Numbered from the stretch's first letter, positions 1-8,527 are shown. The stretch is 64,000 nucleotides of DNA from Lachnospiraceae bacterium JLR.KK002 (GCA_036941025.1 JAYMNP010000001.1:310001-374000); one strand, 5' to 3'. Notes: generated by a model from the sequence alone, not told the origin. A program made the numbers and translations.

Positions 1-494
1 TTCAGGATTTGAAACGGGTGGTAGGCGGTTATTTCAAAGCCCAGTTTAAAATTATGGGCGTAGTCTACGTGCTGCTGGTTATCGGGCTTTTTATTCTGAA
101 AGTCAATTACGTGCTGCTGGTGGCTTTTATCATCGCATTTCTGGACATGCTGCCTTTCTTTGGCACAGGGACCGTGCTGGCCCCCTGGGCAGTGATTAAG
201 ATTCTGTCCGGAGATTACCGGATGGCAGTGGGCCTGATTATCCTCTATGCGGTAACCCAGATTGTGCGTCAGGTTATCCAGCCCAAGATTGTGGGAGATA
301 CCATTGGTATGAATCCCCTGGCAACCCTGTTTTTCATGTATATCGGGTATAAAATCAGCAGCATTGTGGGAATGATTATTGCAGTTCCCGTGGGCATGAT
401 TCTGATTAACCTCTATAAGGCGGGAGTGTTTGACAATCAGATTCGCTGCATACGGGAACTGGTGAATGATATTAACGAATTTCGGAAGTTTTAA
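1..494 (+). CDS. AI-2E/YtvI-family membrane permease, 3' part
   Basis: The gene enters from the left edge, so its start is not in the window; about 163 C-terminal residues are visible. They hold at least three or four hydrophobic segments, the short Pro/Phe-rich turn DMLPFFGTG and the conserved QPKIVGDTIGMNPL stretch typical of the C-terminal half of the AI-2E transporter/YtvI family. In spore formers YtvI-like members are linked to sporulation, and others export small molecules; the substrate cannot be told here. The 3' end overlaps the convergent SpoVB-like gene by 23 bp, so the two stop codons lie in each other's coding sequence. Family assignment is good; the sporulation role is inferred from the neighbour. 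Confidence 0.8.
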   Translation, partial: QDLKRVVGGYFKAQFKIMGVVYVLLVIGLFILKVNYVLLVAFIIAFLDMLPFFGTGTVLAPWAVIKILSGDYRMAVGLIILYAVTQIVRQVIQPKIVGDTIGMNPLATLFFMYIGYKISSIVGMIIAVPVGMILINLYKAGVFDNQIRCIRELVNDINEFRKF

Positions 495-1836
495 GGGCGC
501 TGTTTTTCCGGAGCAGCAGAAACAGCGCGCCGGCCGCCATTACGGACTGGCTGAGCAGAAGGCCCCACAGGTAGCCCTTGATACCGGCCGCAGGAATCAC
601 AAACAGAACAAATCCAATGCGGATGCCAAGGCCCATAACATTTAAAAAGAAGGTGGAAGTGGTCTTTCCAAGCCCGTTTAAAATGCTGTGCAGGGTGGTG
701 GAAAGATACAGGAAAGGACAAATCCAGCCCAGAATCACAATAAAGGTTCCGGCCAGTTCATTTCCAAAGAGGAAGGAACCCATCCACCGTCCCAGAAACA
801 GGAACATCATGGTACATCCAAAGCCCAGCAGAAGACTGTAGAAGCAGGTGCGCTTAATCAGGGTCAGGATGTAACGGTGTTCCTTTTTTTCCTGCGCTTC
901 CGCAATGGCAGGAAGGAGCATGACGGATACGGAGTTGGTGAGTACGGAAGGAAACAGCACCATGGGCAGAGCCATACCTGTCAGGATGCCGTAGACGCTT
1001 AAGGATTCGGAGGTGGAGTAGCCGTACTGGCGCAACTGTCCCGGAATCATCACGGCTTCCATACTCTGGAGAATATTTACCAGAACCCGGTTGGCGCTTA
1101 AGGGAAGAGACATCAGAAAAATCTGATGCATGGCTCCCAGGCGGCTGCCCCGGTTCTTTTTTCTGCGCAGAAAGCTGACGGAAAAAAGAACGGCGGCAAG
1201 TTCTCCGGCAACCATACCCCAAATCACCAGATTCAGAGAGATGGCGCCGTGTTTTTCCATGGAAATTTCAAAAAACAGCCATACGCTGGCTACCCGGATA
1301 AACTGTTCCAGCAACTGGGAAGCGGCGGGCACAAATGTTTTTTTCAGTCCGTAGAAATAACCGTTGATACAGGAATGGATGGCCGCAAAAGGAATGGTGA
1401 GGGACAGAATCTGAAGGAGCGGGGCGCACCTGGGTTCCTCCAGAAATGCAATGGCAATCCAGTCTGAAAAGCGGTATAAAAACAGGGTGCAGGCAAACGC
1501 CAGGGACAGAGACAGCGTAAGGCCCGCAGTCAGATAGCATTTTTCATTGTGAAAAGATTTCCGGCAGTATGGGGAACCGGGGGTGCTGTTGCAGCCGGAA
1601 CTGGCAGCCTGGGCCACAAACCGGGAAATGGCGGTCTGTATGGCGGAGGAGGTCAGAGAAATGGTAAGGACATGGATGGGAAAGGTAAGCTGGTAAATTC
1701 CCATTCCCTCAGCACCAATCCTCTGCGAAAGGAATATTCTATAGAAAAAGCCAATGAGCCGGGAAAGAAGGCCCGACAGGGTCAGCAGCAGAGTTCCGGT
1801 AATCAGCGGGTGGTTGCGCAGAGATTTATAATTCAT
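472..1836 (-). CDS. SpoVB-like polysaccharide flippase (MATE/MVF superfamily)
   Basis: 454 residues, about 12 to 14 hydrophobic segments, beginning with TLLLTLSGLLSRLIGFFYR, the N-terminal signature of the stage V sporulation protein B/MurJ-like oligosaccharide flippase family. Such proteins move lipid-linked precursors across the cytoplasmic membrane; SpoVB is needed for spore cortex synthesis in Bacillus. It is somewhat shorter than B. subtilis SpoVB (about 518 residues). A Cys-rich loop near residues 80-105 (three Cys) is not something I recognise from the family. It stands alone on the minus strand and converges with the YtvI-like gene. Family is clear; the exact paralogue (SpoVB versus another flippase) is inferred. 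Confidence 0.85.
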   Translation of the reverse strand: MNYKSLRNHPLITGTLLLTLSGLLSRLIGFFYRIFLSQRIGAEGMGIYQLTFPIHVLTISLTSSAIQTAISRFVAQAASSGCNSTPGSPYCRKSFHNEKCYLTAGLTLSLSLAFACTLFLYRFSDWIAIAFLEEPRCAPLLQILSLTIPFAAIHSCINGYFYGLKKTFVPAASQLLEQFIRVASVWLFFEISMEKHGAISLNLVIWGMVAGELAAVLFSVSFLRRKKNRGSRLGAMHQIFLMSLPLSANRVLVNILQSMEAVMIPGQLRQYGYSTSESLSVYGILTGMALPMVLFPSVLTNSVSVMLLPAIAEAQEKKEHRYILTLIKRTCFYSLLLGFGCTMMFLFLGRWMGSFLFGNELAGTFIVILGWICPFLYLSTTLHSILNGLGKTTSTFFLNVMGLGIRIGFVLFVIPAAGIKGYLWGLLLSQSVMAAGALFLLLRKNSALKTSEIR

Positions 1837-1899
1837 AATGCCTCCGGGGAAAAATTCAGGATTATTTTAATCTATGTACCGGAACAGGGAAAAAGAACC

Positions 1900-1928
1900 T
1901 TGACACAGGAAGAAAAACATGATACTAT
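1900..1928 (+). promoter_or_regulatory. Sigma-A type promoter for the iscR operon
   Basis: TTGACA (1900-1905), a 17-bp spacer and TACTAT (1923-1928) lie about 50 bp upstream of the iscR-like start codon and face the Fe-S operon. The transcript start would be near 1935. No separate IscR operator could be recognised. Confidence 0.75.
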
Positions 1929-1978
1929 GCGTTTGTGACAAATCCCCACTAAAACACTCGGAATTCAGAGGTGATAGG

Positions 1979-2401
1979 TTGAAATTATCTACAAAAGGAA
2001 AATATGGGCTGCGGGCCTTTATTGATCTGGCAGTCTGGGGCGAGGAAAAGCCGGTTTCTCTGAACAGTATTGCAGAGCGGCAGGAAATTTCGGTCAGCTA
2101 TCTGGAACAGCTTATGGCGAAGCTGAAGAAAGCAGGACTGGTAAAAAGCCTCCGGGGCGTCAACGGCGGATATACCGTTGCAAAACCGGTGGAAGAAATT
2201 TCTGTGGGAGATGTTCTGAGAGCGCTGGAAGGAGACCTGATCCCGGTGGAATGCGCCGGAATAGACAGCAGCCGGCAGTGCAGCAGTTCTTCCCAGTGTG
2301 TCAGCAAAATTGTCTGGAAACGTATCAACGACAGCATCAACGATACGGTGAACAGCATTTATATAGGAGAACTGGTAAAAGAAAGTAAAAGGCAGATTTA
2401 A
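1979..2401 (+). CDS. iscR: Rrf2/IscR-family Fe-S responsive regulator
   Basis: 140 residues starting at TTG 1979, chosen because GAGGTG sits 6 bp upstream and the protein then begins with the Rrf2 signature KLSTKGKYGLRA. An N-terminal winged helix (about residues 1-70, with EISVSYLEQLMAKLKKAGLV as recognition region) is followed by a cysteine cluster C-x8-C-x5-C around residues 90-105, the pattern that holds a [2Fe-2S] cluster in IscR. It heads the iscS-nifU-mnmA cluster with 23 bp to iscS, so it probably senses Fe-S status and autoregulates this operon. CymR-type Rrf2 regulators lack the Cys triad, which favours the IscR role. Confidence 0.88.
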   Translation: MKLSTKGKYGLRAFIDLAVWGEEKPVSLNSIAERQEISVSYLEQLMAKLKKAGLVKSLRGVNGGYTVAKPVEEISVGDVLRALEGDLIPVECAGIDSSRQCSSSSQCVSKIVWKRINDSINDTVNSIYIGELVKESKRQI

Positions 2402-2424
2402 TTTAAGTAACAGAGGTGTGAAAA

Positions 2425-3606
2425 ATGGGAAAAATGATATATCTGGATAATGCGGCAACAACCAGGACAGCGCCGGAAGTAGTGGAAGCAATGCTTCCGT
2501 ATTTTTCGGAATTTTACGGAAACGCATCTACCGTTTATGAATTCGGCGGAAAGAGCAGGGAAGCAGTGTCAGAGGCAAGGGAAATCATTGCAAAGGCCAT
2601 CGGAGCCAGAGACAATGAAATTTATTTTACCGCCGGAGGAAGCGAGGCTGACAACTGGGCCATCAAAGCCACAGCAGAAGCGTATAAAGAGAAGGGAAAG
2701 CATATTATTACCAGCAAAATCGAACATCATGCGGTGCTCCATACCTGCCAGTGGCTGGAGCAGAACGGATATGAGGTCACATATCTGGATGTGGATGAAT
2801 TCGGGGTGGTGAAGCTGGAAGAACTGAAGAAGGCCATAAGGCCTGATACCATTCTGATTTCCATTATGTTTGCCAATAATGAAATCGGAACCATTGAGCC
2901 TGTGGCTGAGATTGGAAAGATTGCCAGAGAACACGGAATTCTTTTCCATACCGACGCGGTACAGGCATTCGGGCAGGTGCCCATTGATGTGGATGAACTG
3001 AATATCGACATGCTCAGCAGCAGCGGCCATAAGCTGAACGGTCCCAAGGGCATTGGTTTTCTCTATATCCGCAAGGGAGTTAAAATCCGTTCCTTTGTTC
3101 ATGGAGGCGCTCAGGAGCGGAAGCGCCGGGCGGGCACAGAGAATGTGCCGGGTATTGTGGGATTTGGAAAAGCTGTGGAACTGGCAATGGCCGGCATGAA
3201 AGAGCGCACCGGAAAAGAGCGGGAGCTCCGGGACTATCTGATGGAACGTGTAATGAAAGAAGTACCCTATACCAGAGTAAACGGGGACAGACTCAACCGT
3301 CTGCCTAACAATGTGAACTTCTGTTTCCAGTTTGTGGAAGGGGAATCCCTGCTGATTATGCTGGATATGAAGGGAATCTGCGGGTCTTCCGGCTCCGCAT
3401 GTACATCCGGTTCTCTGGATCCTTCCCATGTACTGCTGGCTATTGGCCTGCCTCATGAAATTGCCCACGGTTCCCTGCGGCTTACCCTGGGAGAGGACAC
3501 CACAAAAGAAGATATTGATTACACCGTGGAGGCAATTAAAGAAATTGTAAATCAGCTTCGCGAAATGTCTCCCTTATATGAAGATTATAAGAAGCACAAC
3601 AGTTAA
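2425..3606 (+). CDS. iscS: Cysteine desulfurase (IscS/NifS family)
   Basis: 393 residues, normal length for the class V aminotransferase fold. It takes sulfur from L-cysteine as an enzyme persulfide, giving alanine, and hands it to Fe-S scaffold and tRNA thiolation proteins. Visible are the N-terminal YLDNAATT motif, the PLP lysine in SGHKLNGPKG, the histidine-rich SKIEHHAVL segment and the active cysteine in SGSACTSGSLDPSH on a short loop near residue 325. The start has GAGGTG 8 bp upstream. It lies between iscR and nifU, and mnmA downstream is a likely second sulfur acceptor. Confidence 0.95.
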   Translation: MGKMIYLDNAATTRTAPEVVEAMLPYFSEFYGNASTVYEFGGKSREAVSEAREIIAKAIGARDNEIYFTAGGSEADNWAIKATAEAYKEKGKHIITSKIEHHAVLHTCQWLEQNGYEVTYLDVDEFGVVKLEELKKAIRPDTILISIMFANNEIGTIEPVAEIGKIAREHGILFHTDAVQAFGQVPIDVDELNIDMLSSSGHKLNGPKGIGFLYIRKGVKIRSFVHGGAQERKRRAGTENVPGIVGFGKAVELAMAGMKERTGKERELRDYLMERVMKEVPYTRVNGDRLNRLPNNVNFCFQFVEGESLLIMLDMKGICGSSGSACTSGSLDPSHVLLAIGLPHEIAHGSLRLTLGEDTTKEDIDYTVEAIKEIVNQLREMSPLYEDYKKHNS

Positions 3607-3629
3607 ATAAATATCCGGAGGAAAGAACA

Positions 3630-4067
3630 ATGTATAGTGAAAAAGTAATGGACCATTTTAAAAATCCCAGAAATGTAGGAGAAATTGAAAATGCCAGCGG
3701 CGTGGGAACCGTAGGGAACGCCAAATGCGGCGATATTATGCGTATCTTTCTGGACATAGATGATAATGGAATTATTCAGGATGTTAAATTTAAAACCTTT
3801 GGCTGCGGCGCGGCCGTGGCAACCAGCTCCATGGCTACGGAACTGGTAAAAGGCAAAACCATACAGGAGGCGCTGCAGGTAACCAATAAAGCGGTTATGG
3901 AAGCACTGGACGGACTTCCTCCGGTGAAAGTACACTGCTCTCTGCTGGCGGAAGAAGCCATCCATGCGGCTCTCTGGGATTATGCGGAGAAAAACGGCAT
4001 TCAGATTGAAGGGCTGGAAAAGCCCAAAAATGACATCAGCGAGGAAGAAGAGGAAGAGGACTACTAA
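3630..4067 (+). CDS. nifU: NifU/IscU-type Fe-S cluster scaffold
   Basis: 145 residues. The N-terminal 125 match the NifU_N/IscU scaffold on which Fe-S clusters are built from iron and IscS-derived sulfur. The three cluster cysteines are in NAKCGD, TFGCGAA and VKVHCSL. The extreme C-terminus is a run of acidic residues ending in DY, not part of the usual fold. An AGGA site lies about 8 bp upstream of the start, 23 bp after iscS. mnmA begins 5 bp after the stop, so translation is probably coupled. Confidence 0.93.
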   Translation: MYSEKVMDHFKNPRNVGEIENASGVGTVGNAKCGDIMRIFLDIDDNGIIQDVKFKTFGCGAAVATSSMATELVKGKTIQEALQVTNKAVMEALDGLPPVKVHCSLLAEEAIHAALWDYAEKNGIQIEGLEKPKNDISEEEEEEDY

Positions 4068-4072
4068 AATTT

Positions 4073-5152
4073 ATGGGAAAAAAGAAAGTAGTTGTGGGAA
4101 TGTCCGGCGGCGTGGATTCTTCTGTGGCAGCCTGGCTCCTGAAAGAACAGGGATATGAGGTCATGGGCGTTACCATGCAGATCTGGCAGCAGGAATCGGA
4201 GCAGGTGCAGGAAGAACAGGGCGGCTGCTGCGGCCTGTCCGCGGTGGAGGATGCCAGGCGGGTGGCGGCAATGCTGGATATTCCATATTATGTCATGAAT
4301 TTCAGAGATGAATTTCAGAAAAATGTAATAGATTATTTTACAGAGGAGTATCTCAGGGGCCATACCCCCAATCCCTGTATTGCCTGTAACCGTTATGTGA
4401 AATGGGAATCGCTGTTAAAGCGCAGCATGGCCCTGGGGGCAGATTACATCGCCACCGGCCATTATGCCCGAATCCGGCAGCTTTCCAACGGCAGATTTGC
4501 ATTGCAGAAGTCCGTTACGGAAGGAAAAGATCAGACCTATGCCCTGTATAATCTGACCCAGCACCAGCTTGCCCATACGCTGATGCCGGTGGGAGATTAC
4601 AGCAAACAGGAAATCCGCGCCATGGCAGAGAATATCGGACTTCGGGTTGCGGATAAGCCGGACAGCCAGGAAATCTGTTTTATTCCGGATCACGATTATG
4701 CCGGTTTTATTGAGCGGGAAAGAAAAGGAGATGTGCCTCCGCCGGGAAACTTTGTCACGAAAGACGGAAAAGTACTGGGCCGGCACAGAGGAATTACCCA
4801 CTATACCGTCGGCCAGCGCAAAGGCCTTGGAATTGCCATGGGGGTTCCGGTATTTGTGACGAAGCTTCGGCCGGACACCAATGAGGTGGTACTGGGCAGC
4901 AATGATGAGGTATTCGGAACGGAGCTTTACGGGGACAGGCTGAACTTTATGTCCATTCCGGAACTGGAGGGGGAACTGGACGTGACAGCCAAAATCCGTT
5001 ATAATCATAAAGGAGCGCCCTGTACCATTCGGAAAGCGGGAGAAGACAGGGTATTCTGCCGATTCCATGAACCGGTGCGTGCCATTACGCCCGGACAGGC
5101 GGTGGTATTTTATGACGGAGATATGGTAGCAGGCGGCGGAACTATTATATAG
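4073..5152 (+). CDS. mnmA: tRNA-specific 2-thiouridylase MnmA
   Basis: 359 residues, normal length. It adenylates and thiolates uridine 34 of Glu, Gln and Lys tRNAs using sulfur relayed from a cysteine desulfurase. The PP-loop GMSGGVDSSVAA is at residues 9-20. The first catalytic cysteine is in NPCIACNR and the second in SQEICFIPD, so both are present. The C-terminal beta-barrel includes VGQRKGLG. It is the last gene of the iscR-iscS-nifU-mnmA cluster, a common clostridial arrangement, and a strong terminator follows after two hairpins. Confidence 0.95.
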   Translation: MGKKKVVVGMSGGVDSSVAAWLLKEQGYEVMGVTMQIWQQESEQVQEEQGGCCGLSAVEDARRVAAMLDIPYYVMNFRDEFQKNVIDYFTEEYLRGHTPNPCIACNRYVKWESLLKRSMALGADYIATGHYARIRQLSNGRFALQKSVTEGKDQTYALYNLTQHQLAHTLMPVGDYSKQEIRAMAENIGLRVADKPDSQEICFIPDHDYAGFIERERKGDVPPPGNFVTKDGKVLGRHRGITHYTVGQRKGLGIAMGVPVFVTKLRPDTNEVVLGSNDEVFGTELYGDRLNFMSIPELEGELDVTAKIRYNHKGAPCTIRKAGEDRVFCRFHEPVRAITPGQAVVFYDGDMVAGGGTII

Positions 5153-5156
5153 TTTC

Positions 5157-5224
5157 GTTTTTGTCTTACAGGAAAGACCTTGTCACGCTAAAGCGTGAAA
5201 GTATCTTTCCTGTAAGACAAAAAC
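5157..5224. repeat. Dispersed palindromic element, copy A
   Basis: A perfect 21-bp inverted repeat (arms 5157-5177 and 5204-5224, core CTTACAGGAAAGA) encloses a second stem TCACGC/GCGTGA (5183-5188, 5193-5198). Related copies, with the same TAGGAAA/ACAGGAAA arm core, occur at 29101, 34322, 36517 and 44170. The element is short and non-coding, like a REP/MITE-type repeat. Confidence 0.85.
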
Positions 5225-5235
5225 AAAGATGCACA

Positions 5236-5278
5236 CGCAAATGCAAAGGAAATATGTCGCCAGGGCGACGCATTTGCG
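5236..5278. repeat. Two-storey hairpin between mnmA and psd
   Basis: Outer arms CGCAAATGC (5236-5244) and GCATTTGCG (5270-5278) enclose an inner perfect stem GTCGCC/GGCGAC (5256-5261, 5264-5269) with a 2-nt loop. It lies directly after palindromic copy A and before a T-tailed terminator, making three stacked hairpins in a row. Function unknown. Confidence 0.7.
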
Positions 5279-5283
5279 GCGCA

Positions 5284-5310
5284 GAATTTCGTAAAACGAA
5301 ATTCTTTTTT
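5284..5310 (+). terminator. Intrinsic terminator after mnmA
   Basis: Stem GAATTTCGT (5284-5292) / ACGAAATTC (5296-5304), 3-nt loop, then six T. It closes the Fe-S operon about 20 bp before the psd start. Confidence 0.85.
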
Positions 5311-5329
5311 AGAGAGAATCAGGTGACAT

Positions 5330-6175
5330 ATGAAAAAAGAATCATTTACCGTAAGATTTTTATATAAGACAATGTCGGGGCGCATGTTTCTGAAAGTGCT
5401 GACCCGGCCTTTTGTATCCAGGGCAGCAGGAAGATTTCTGGATTCCAGGCTGTCCCGGTGGCTGGTGCCCCTGTTTATCAGAAAGCACCATATAGACATG
5501 AGTGATTATGAGAAAAAGTACCGCTCTTTTAACGCTTTTTTTACCAGGAAACGTTCCATGGAAGAGATAGATATTACGCCGGAACATCTGATCAGCCCAT
5601 GCGACGGCTGGCTGAGCGTATATCCGGTCAGCGAAACACAGACTTATCAGATTAAGCATATCGAATACCGGCTGGAGGATTTGCTGAAAAGCCGGAAACT
5701 GGCCAGACACTTTGCGGGAGGAACCTGTCTGATTTTCCGGCTGACCCCTCAGAATTATCACCGCTACTGTTATGTCAGCGACGGTACGGTAAGAAGAACC
5801 AGGGTTATTCCGGGAAAGCTGCACTGCGTACGCCCCACAGCCTGTGAAGCATTTCCGGTATTTGCAGAAAACAGCAGGGAATATGCACAGATTTATACGC
5901 CGAAATTCGGAACCATTATCCAGATGGAAATTGGAGCCATGATGGTGGGGAAAATTCACAATTATCCCAGAGACGGGAAAGTATTTCAGGGGGAAGAAAA
6001 GGGATATTTTGAATTCGGCGGCTCCACCATACTTCTGCTGCTGGAAAAAGACCGGCTGGAAGTGAAGGAGGAGATTTGGCAGAACAGCCGGGAAGGACTG
6101 GAAACAGAAATCCGTCTGGGTGAACTGGCAGGGGTATGCCCCCGAAACCAGGGAAAAACAGAAGAGAATTTTTAA
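5330..6175 (+). CDS. psd: Phosphatidylserine decarboxylase proenzyme
   Basis: 281 residues, typical of the short PSD family. It decarboxylates phosphatidylserine to phosphatidylethanolamine at the membrane. The proenzyme cuts itself at the GGST motif (YFEFGGSTI, near residue 230), turning the serine into the pyruvoyl cofactor. SPCDG near residue 88 and the catalytic histidine region QNYHRY are also present. The start follows an AGGTGA site about 6 bp upstream. No phosphatidylserine synthase gene is next to it; the neighbours are the Fe-S operon and an acetyltransferase remnant. Confidence 0.93.
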   Translation: MKKESFTVRFLYKTMSGRMFLKVLTRPFVSRAAGRFLDSRLSRWLVPLFIRKHHIDMSDYEKKYRSFNAFFTRKRSMEEIDITPEHLISPCDGWLSVYPVSETQTYQIKHIEYRLEDLLKSRKLARHFAGGTCLIFRLTPQNYHRYCYVSDGTVRRTRVIPGKLHCVRPTACEAFPVFAENSREYAQIYTPKFGTIIQMEIGAMMVGKIHNYPRDGKVFQGEEKGYFEFGGSTILLLLEKDRLEVKEEIWQNSREGLETEIRLGELAGVCPRNQGKTEENF

Positions 6176-6220
6176 AAACGGTATATTATATATGTCTGCA
6201 AAGGAAACGGAAGTGGCGGA

Positions 6221-6461
6221 ATGAATGAGCTGGAAAAGTGCATGGCAGGGAAATATTATAACTGTCATGACAGGGTTTTTCTGGAATTCAAGACCAGAGC
6301 AAGGGATCTGCTGCAGGAATACAATACCCTTGCATATGAGCAGAATAGGAGAGGGCTCCGTCATAGGAGCAGGAAGCGTGGTTACAAAAGATGTGCCTCC
6401 GGATTCGCTGGCAGTGGGGAATCCCTGCCGGGTGATTCGTAATATTAATCAGGAACTGTAA
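6221..6461 (+). pseudogene. Internally deleted maltose/galactoside O-acetyltransferase
   Basis: Two reading frames carry two ends of one family. From 6221 about 45 residues match the N-terminal Mac domain ([21 protein letters not shown]). From about 6345, in another frame, come the last residues of the left-handed beta-helix acetyltransferase ([20 protein letters not shown], then PCRVIR). Roughly 110 internal residues, including the hexapeptide core and active histidine, are missing at a junction near 6340-6350. The product cannot be active. A terminator follows at 6481. Confidence 0.85.
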
Positions 6462-6480
6462 ATTGACAATACATTTTACA

Positions 6481-6523
6481 GAACCCCCAAACTGTAAGGC
6501 AATACGGTTTGGGGGTTCATTCT
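6481..6523 (+). terminator. Intrinsic terminator after the acetyltransferase remnant
   Basis: Perfect 12-bp stem GAACCCCCAAAC (6481-6492) / GTTTGGGGGTTC (6507-6518), followed by a T-rich ATTCTTTTG tail. It insulates the psd region from the GntR-ABC operon. Confidence 0.85.
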
Positions 6524-6577
6524 TTTGTCTAAATGGATTTGTAATCTCTTATCCTGAAAAATAGAAATAAACACCAT

Positions 6578-6618
6578 ATAACAGTTGACAACAGATAAAT
6601 ACTGTTATATACTGTTAT
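6578..6618 (+). promoter_or_regulatory. Promoter and probable operator of the GntR-ABC operon
   Basis: TTGACA (6585-6590), 17-bp spacer and TATACT (6608-6613) form a near-consensus promoter. It is interleaved with an inverted repeat ATAACAGT (6578-6585) / ACTGTTAT (6601-6608) and a further direct copy ACTGTTAT (6611-6618). The repeats overlap both promoter boxes, as expected for an autorepressed YtrA-like GntR operator. The ribosome binding site GTAAGGAGG follows directly. Confidence 0.8.
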
Positions 6619-6635
6619 GCGTAAGGAGGAAGAAC

Positions 6636-7007
6636 ATGAAGGTTATTATCAACACATCCTTAATGGTTCCCATATATGAGCAGATTACAGACCAGATAAA
6701 AACCCTCATACGCAATGGAGAACTAAAGGAAAACGATAGTCTTCCGTCTGTCCGCACACTGTCAAAGGAACTGAAAATCAGCGCTTTAACAGTAAAAAAG
6801 GCATATGACACTCTGGAAAGCGAGGGCTTTACCATAACCGTACATGGAAAAGGAACCTATGTGGCGGCTGTCAACACTGAGCTTTTGCTGGAAGAGCAGA
6901 AAAAAGAACTGGAAGCTGATCTGGAACAGGCAATCCGGAAAGGCAGGCGCTGCGGAATCAGCGACGAAGATATTAAGAGTTTATTTGAATTGATTTTGGA
7001 GGGCTGA
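6636..7007 (+). CDS. GntR family regulator, YtrA subfamily
   Basis: 123 residues. ATG 6636 was chosen because AAGGAGG lies 7-8 bp upstream; an upstream in-frame codon would overlap the promoter. Residues 1-70 are the GntR winged helix (MVPIYEQITDQIKTLI, LPSVRTLSKELKISALTVKK). The rest is a short helical tail with no ligand-binding domain, the hallmark of the YtrA subfamily, which controls adjacent ABC transporters. Its stop codon overlaps the start of the ATPase gene, so it is co-transcribed and probably represses its own operon through the ACTGTTAT repeats. The signal is not apparent. Confidence 0.92.
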   Translation: MKVIINTSLMVPIYEQITDQIKTLIRNGELKENDSLPSVRTLSKELKISALTVKKAYDTLESEGFTITVHGKGTYVAAVNTELLLEEQKKELEADLEQAIRKGRRCGISDEDIKSLFELILEG

Positions 7008-7864
7008 TGAATATGCTGAAATTAGAACATTTCAAAAAAGAATACGACAATTTTTCTCTGGACTGTTCTCTGGAAGTACGGGAAGGCTGTGTGACCGGCC
7101 TGATTGGGCAGAACGGTGCAGGAAAAAGCACCGCTTTTAAAGGGGCATTGGGACTGATTTCCGCGGACGGCGGCAATGTTGCCATTTTTGGAAAAAATTT
7201 GTCGGAATTTACGCCGGAGGACAGAGAACATTTAGGCGTGGTCCTCTCTGATTCCGGATTCAGCGGATATTTAACGATTCACGATATTATCCCTGTTCTG
7301 AAAAATCTGTATAAAGAGTTTGATTATCCCTTTTTCACAGAACAGGTACGCAGATTCGGGCTGCCCATGGATAAAAAAATGAAAGAATTTTCAACGGGAA
7401 TGAAAGCAAAGCTGAAAATGCTTGCGGCAATTTCCCACAATGCCAGGCTGTTAATCCTCGATGAGCCCACCGCAGGGCTTGACGTGGTTGCCAGAGATGA
7501 ATTGCTGGATATGCTGCGGGAATTTATGGAACAGGATGAGAGACGCTCTATTCTTATCAGTTCCCATATATCGAGTGATCTGGAAACTTTATGTGACGAT
7601 GTTTATATGATACACAACGGAAAAATAATATTACATGAAGATACGGATGTTTTGCTGAGCGATTATGGTTTGCTGAAGGCAGAGGGAGAACAGTTTAACG
7701 AAATGGAGAAACAGTATATCCTGCGTTACCGAAAGGAAGCCTGGGGGTATAGCTGTCTGACCGGTCAGAAACAGTATTATATGGAAAACTATCCGAAAAT
7801 CGCAGTAGAAAAAGGAACGATTGACGCAGTGATTACAATGATGATAAGGGGGCAGGAATTATGA
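7007..7864 (+). CDS. ABC transporter ATP-binding protein
   Basis: 285 residues. It is a single ABC nucleotide-binding domain: Walker A GQNGAGKST near residue 35, signature FSTGMKAKLK, Walker B LLILDEPTAGLD, and an H-loop SSHISSDL. It energises the membrane protein encoded next. Genes of this YtrA-regulated type usually export peptides or antibiotics or sense cell-wall stress; the substrate here is unknown. It overlaps the regulator upstream by 1 bp and the permease downstream by 4 bp (ATGA type). An alternative in-frame start at 7013 exists. Confidence 0.93.
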   Translation: MNMLKLEHFKKEYDNFSLDCSLEVREGCVTGLIGQNGAGKSTAFKGALGLISADGGNVAIFGKNLSEFTPEDREHLGVVLSDSGFSGYLTIHDIIPVLKNLYKEFDYPFFTEQVRRFGLPMDKKMKEFSTGMKAKLKMLAAISHNARLLILDEPTAGLDVVARDELLDMLREFMEQDERRSILISSHISSDLETLCDDVYMIHNGKIILHEDTDVLLSDYGLLKAEGEQFNEMEKQYILRYRKEAWGYSCLTGQKQYYMENYPKIAVEKGTIDAVITMMIRGQEL

Positions 7865-8514
7865 AAGGTTTATTGATTAAGGATTTCAGACTGATGAAAG
7901 GACAGAAAAATTTCTTCTTCGTCATTGTTGTCATATCCGTCGGCATGGCGGCTTTTTCAGAAGATTTGTCATTTATGATGAGCTTTCTTCCTTTTGTGTT
8001 GTCGCTATTTACATTAAGCACCATAAGTTATGACGAATTTGACAACGGGAATGCGTTTTTATTTACGCTGCCTGTCAGTCGCGCAGGTTACACCATTGAA
8101 AAATATTGCCTCGCACTTCTGCTGGGCGGCGGTGCCTGGGTGTTGTCAGTGCTTTTAGCCATGGGTGCCGTCATATTGCGGGAAACAGCGTCCCTTTCTG
8201 AAACGGTGATGATGGCAGTGATGATGTTGCCTCCATTGATTGTGATTCAGGCAGTTATGATACCTTTTCAGTTAAAATTCGGCGGCGAAAAAGGACGAAT
8301 TGCTCTGATTGGTGTGTTTGGCCTGCTGTCTGTGATTGGAATTGCGGCTGTGAAAGCAGCCCGGATGTTCAGGATTGATATAGAAGATATGCTCGGCATC
8401 CTGTCTGCGGCAAGTATGGGAACTATAGTGGCCGCGCTTATGGTTATAGCAGTGATTCTTCTGCTGATATCTGTAAAAATCAGTATTTCCATTATGAAAA
8501 ACAAAGAATTTTAG
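7861..8514 (+). CDS. ABC-2 type permease
   Basis: 217 residues with about six hydrophobic segments, including FFFVIVVISVGMAAF and the closing MGTIVAALMVIAVILLLISV. The layout fits the ABC-2 transporter membrane subunit that pairs with the preceding ATPase. It opens with KGLLIKDFRLMKGQ, a typical start for this family. Its start overlaps the ATPase stop, and its own stop overlaps the AGGAGGG site of a tiny downstream gene. Substrate unknown. Confidence 0.85.
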   Translation: MKGLLIKDFRLMKGQKNFFFVIVVISVGMAAFSEDLSFMMSFLPFVLSLFTLSTISYDEFDNGNAFLFTLPVSRAGYTIEKYCLALLLGGGAWVLSVLLAMGAVILRETASLSETVMMAVMMLPPLIVIQAVMIPFQLKFGGEKGRIALIGVFGLLSVIGIAAVKAARMFRIDIEDMLGILSAASMGTIVAALMVIAVILLLISVKISISIMKNKEF

Positions 8515-8527
8515 GAGGGTATATAGT

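Noticed and set aside
2569..3468. Long minus-strand frame opposite iscS
   Set aside because: It is antisense to a well-conserved gene and shows no protein family features; many similar antisense frames across the window were set aside for the same reason.
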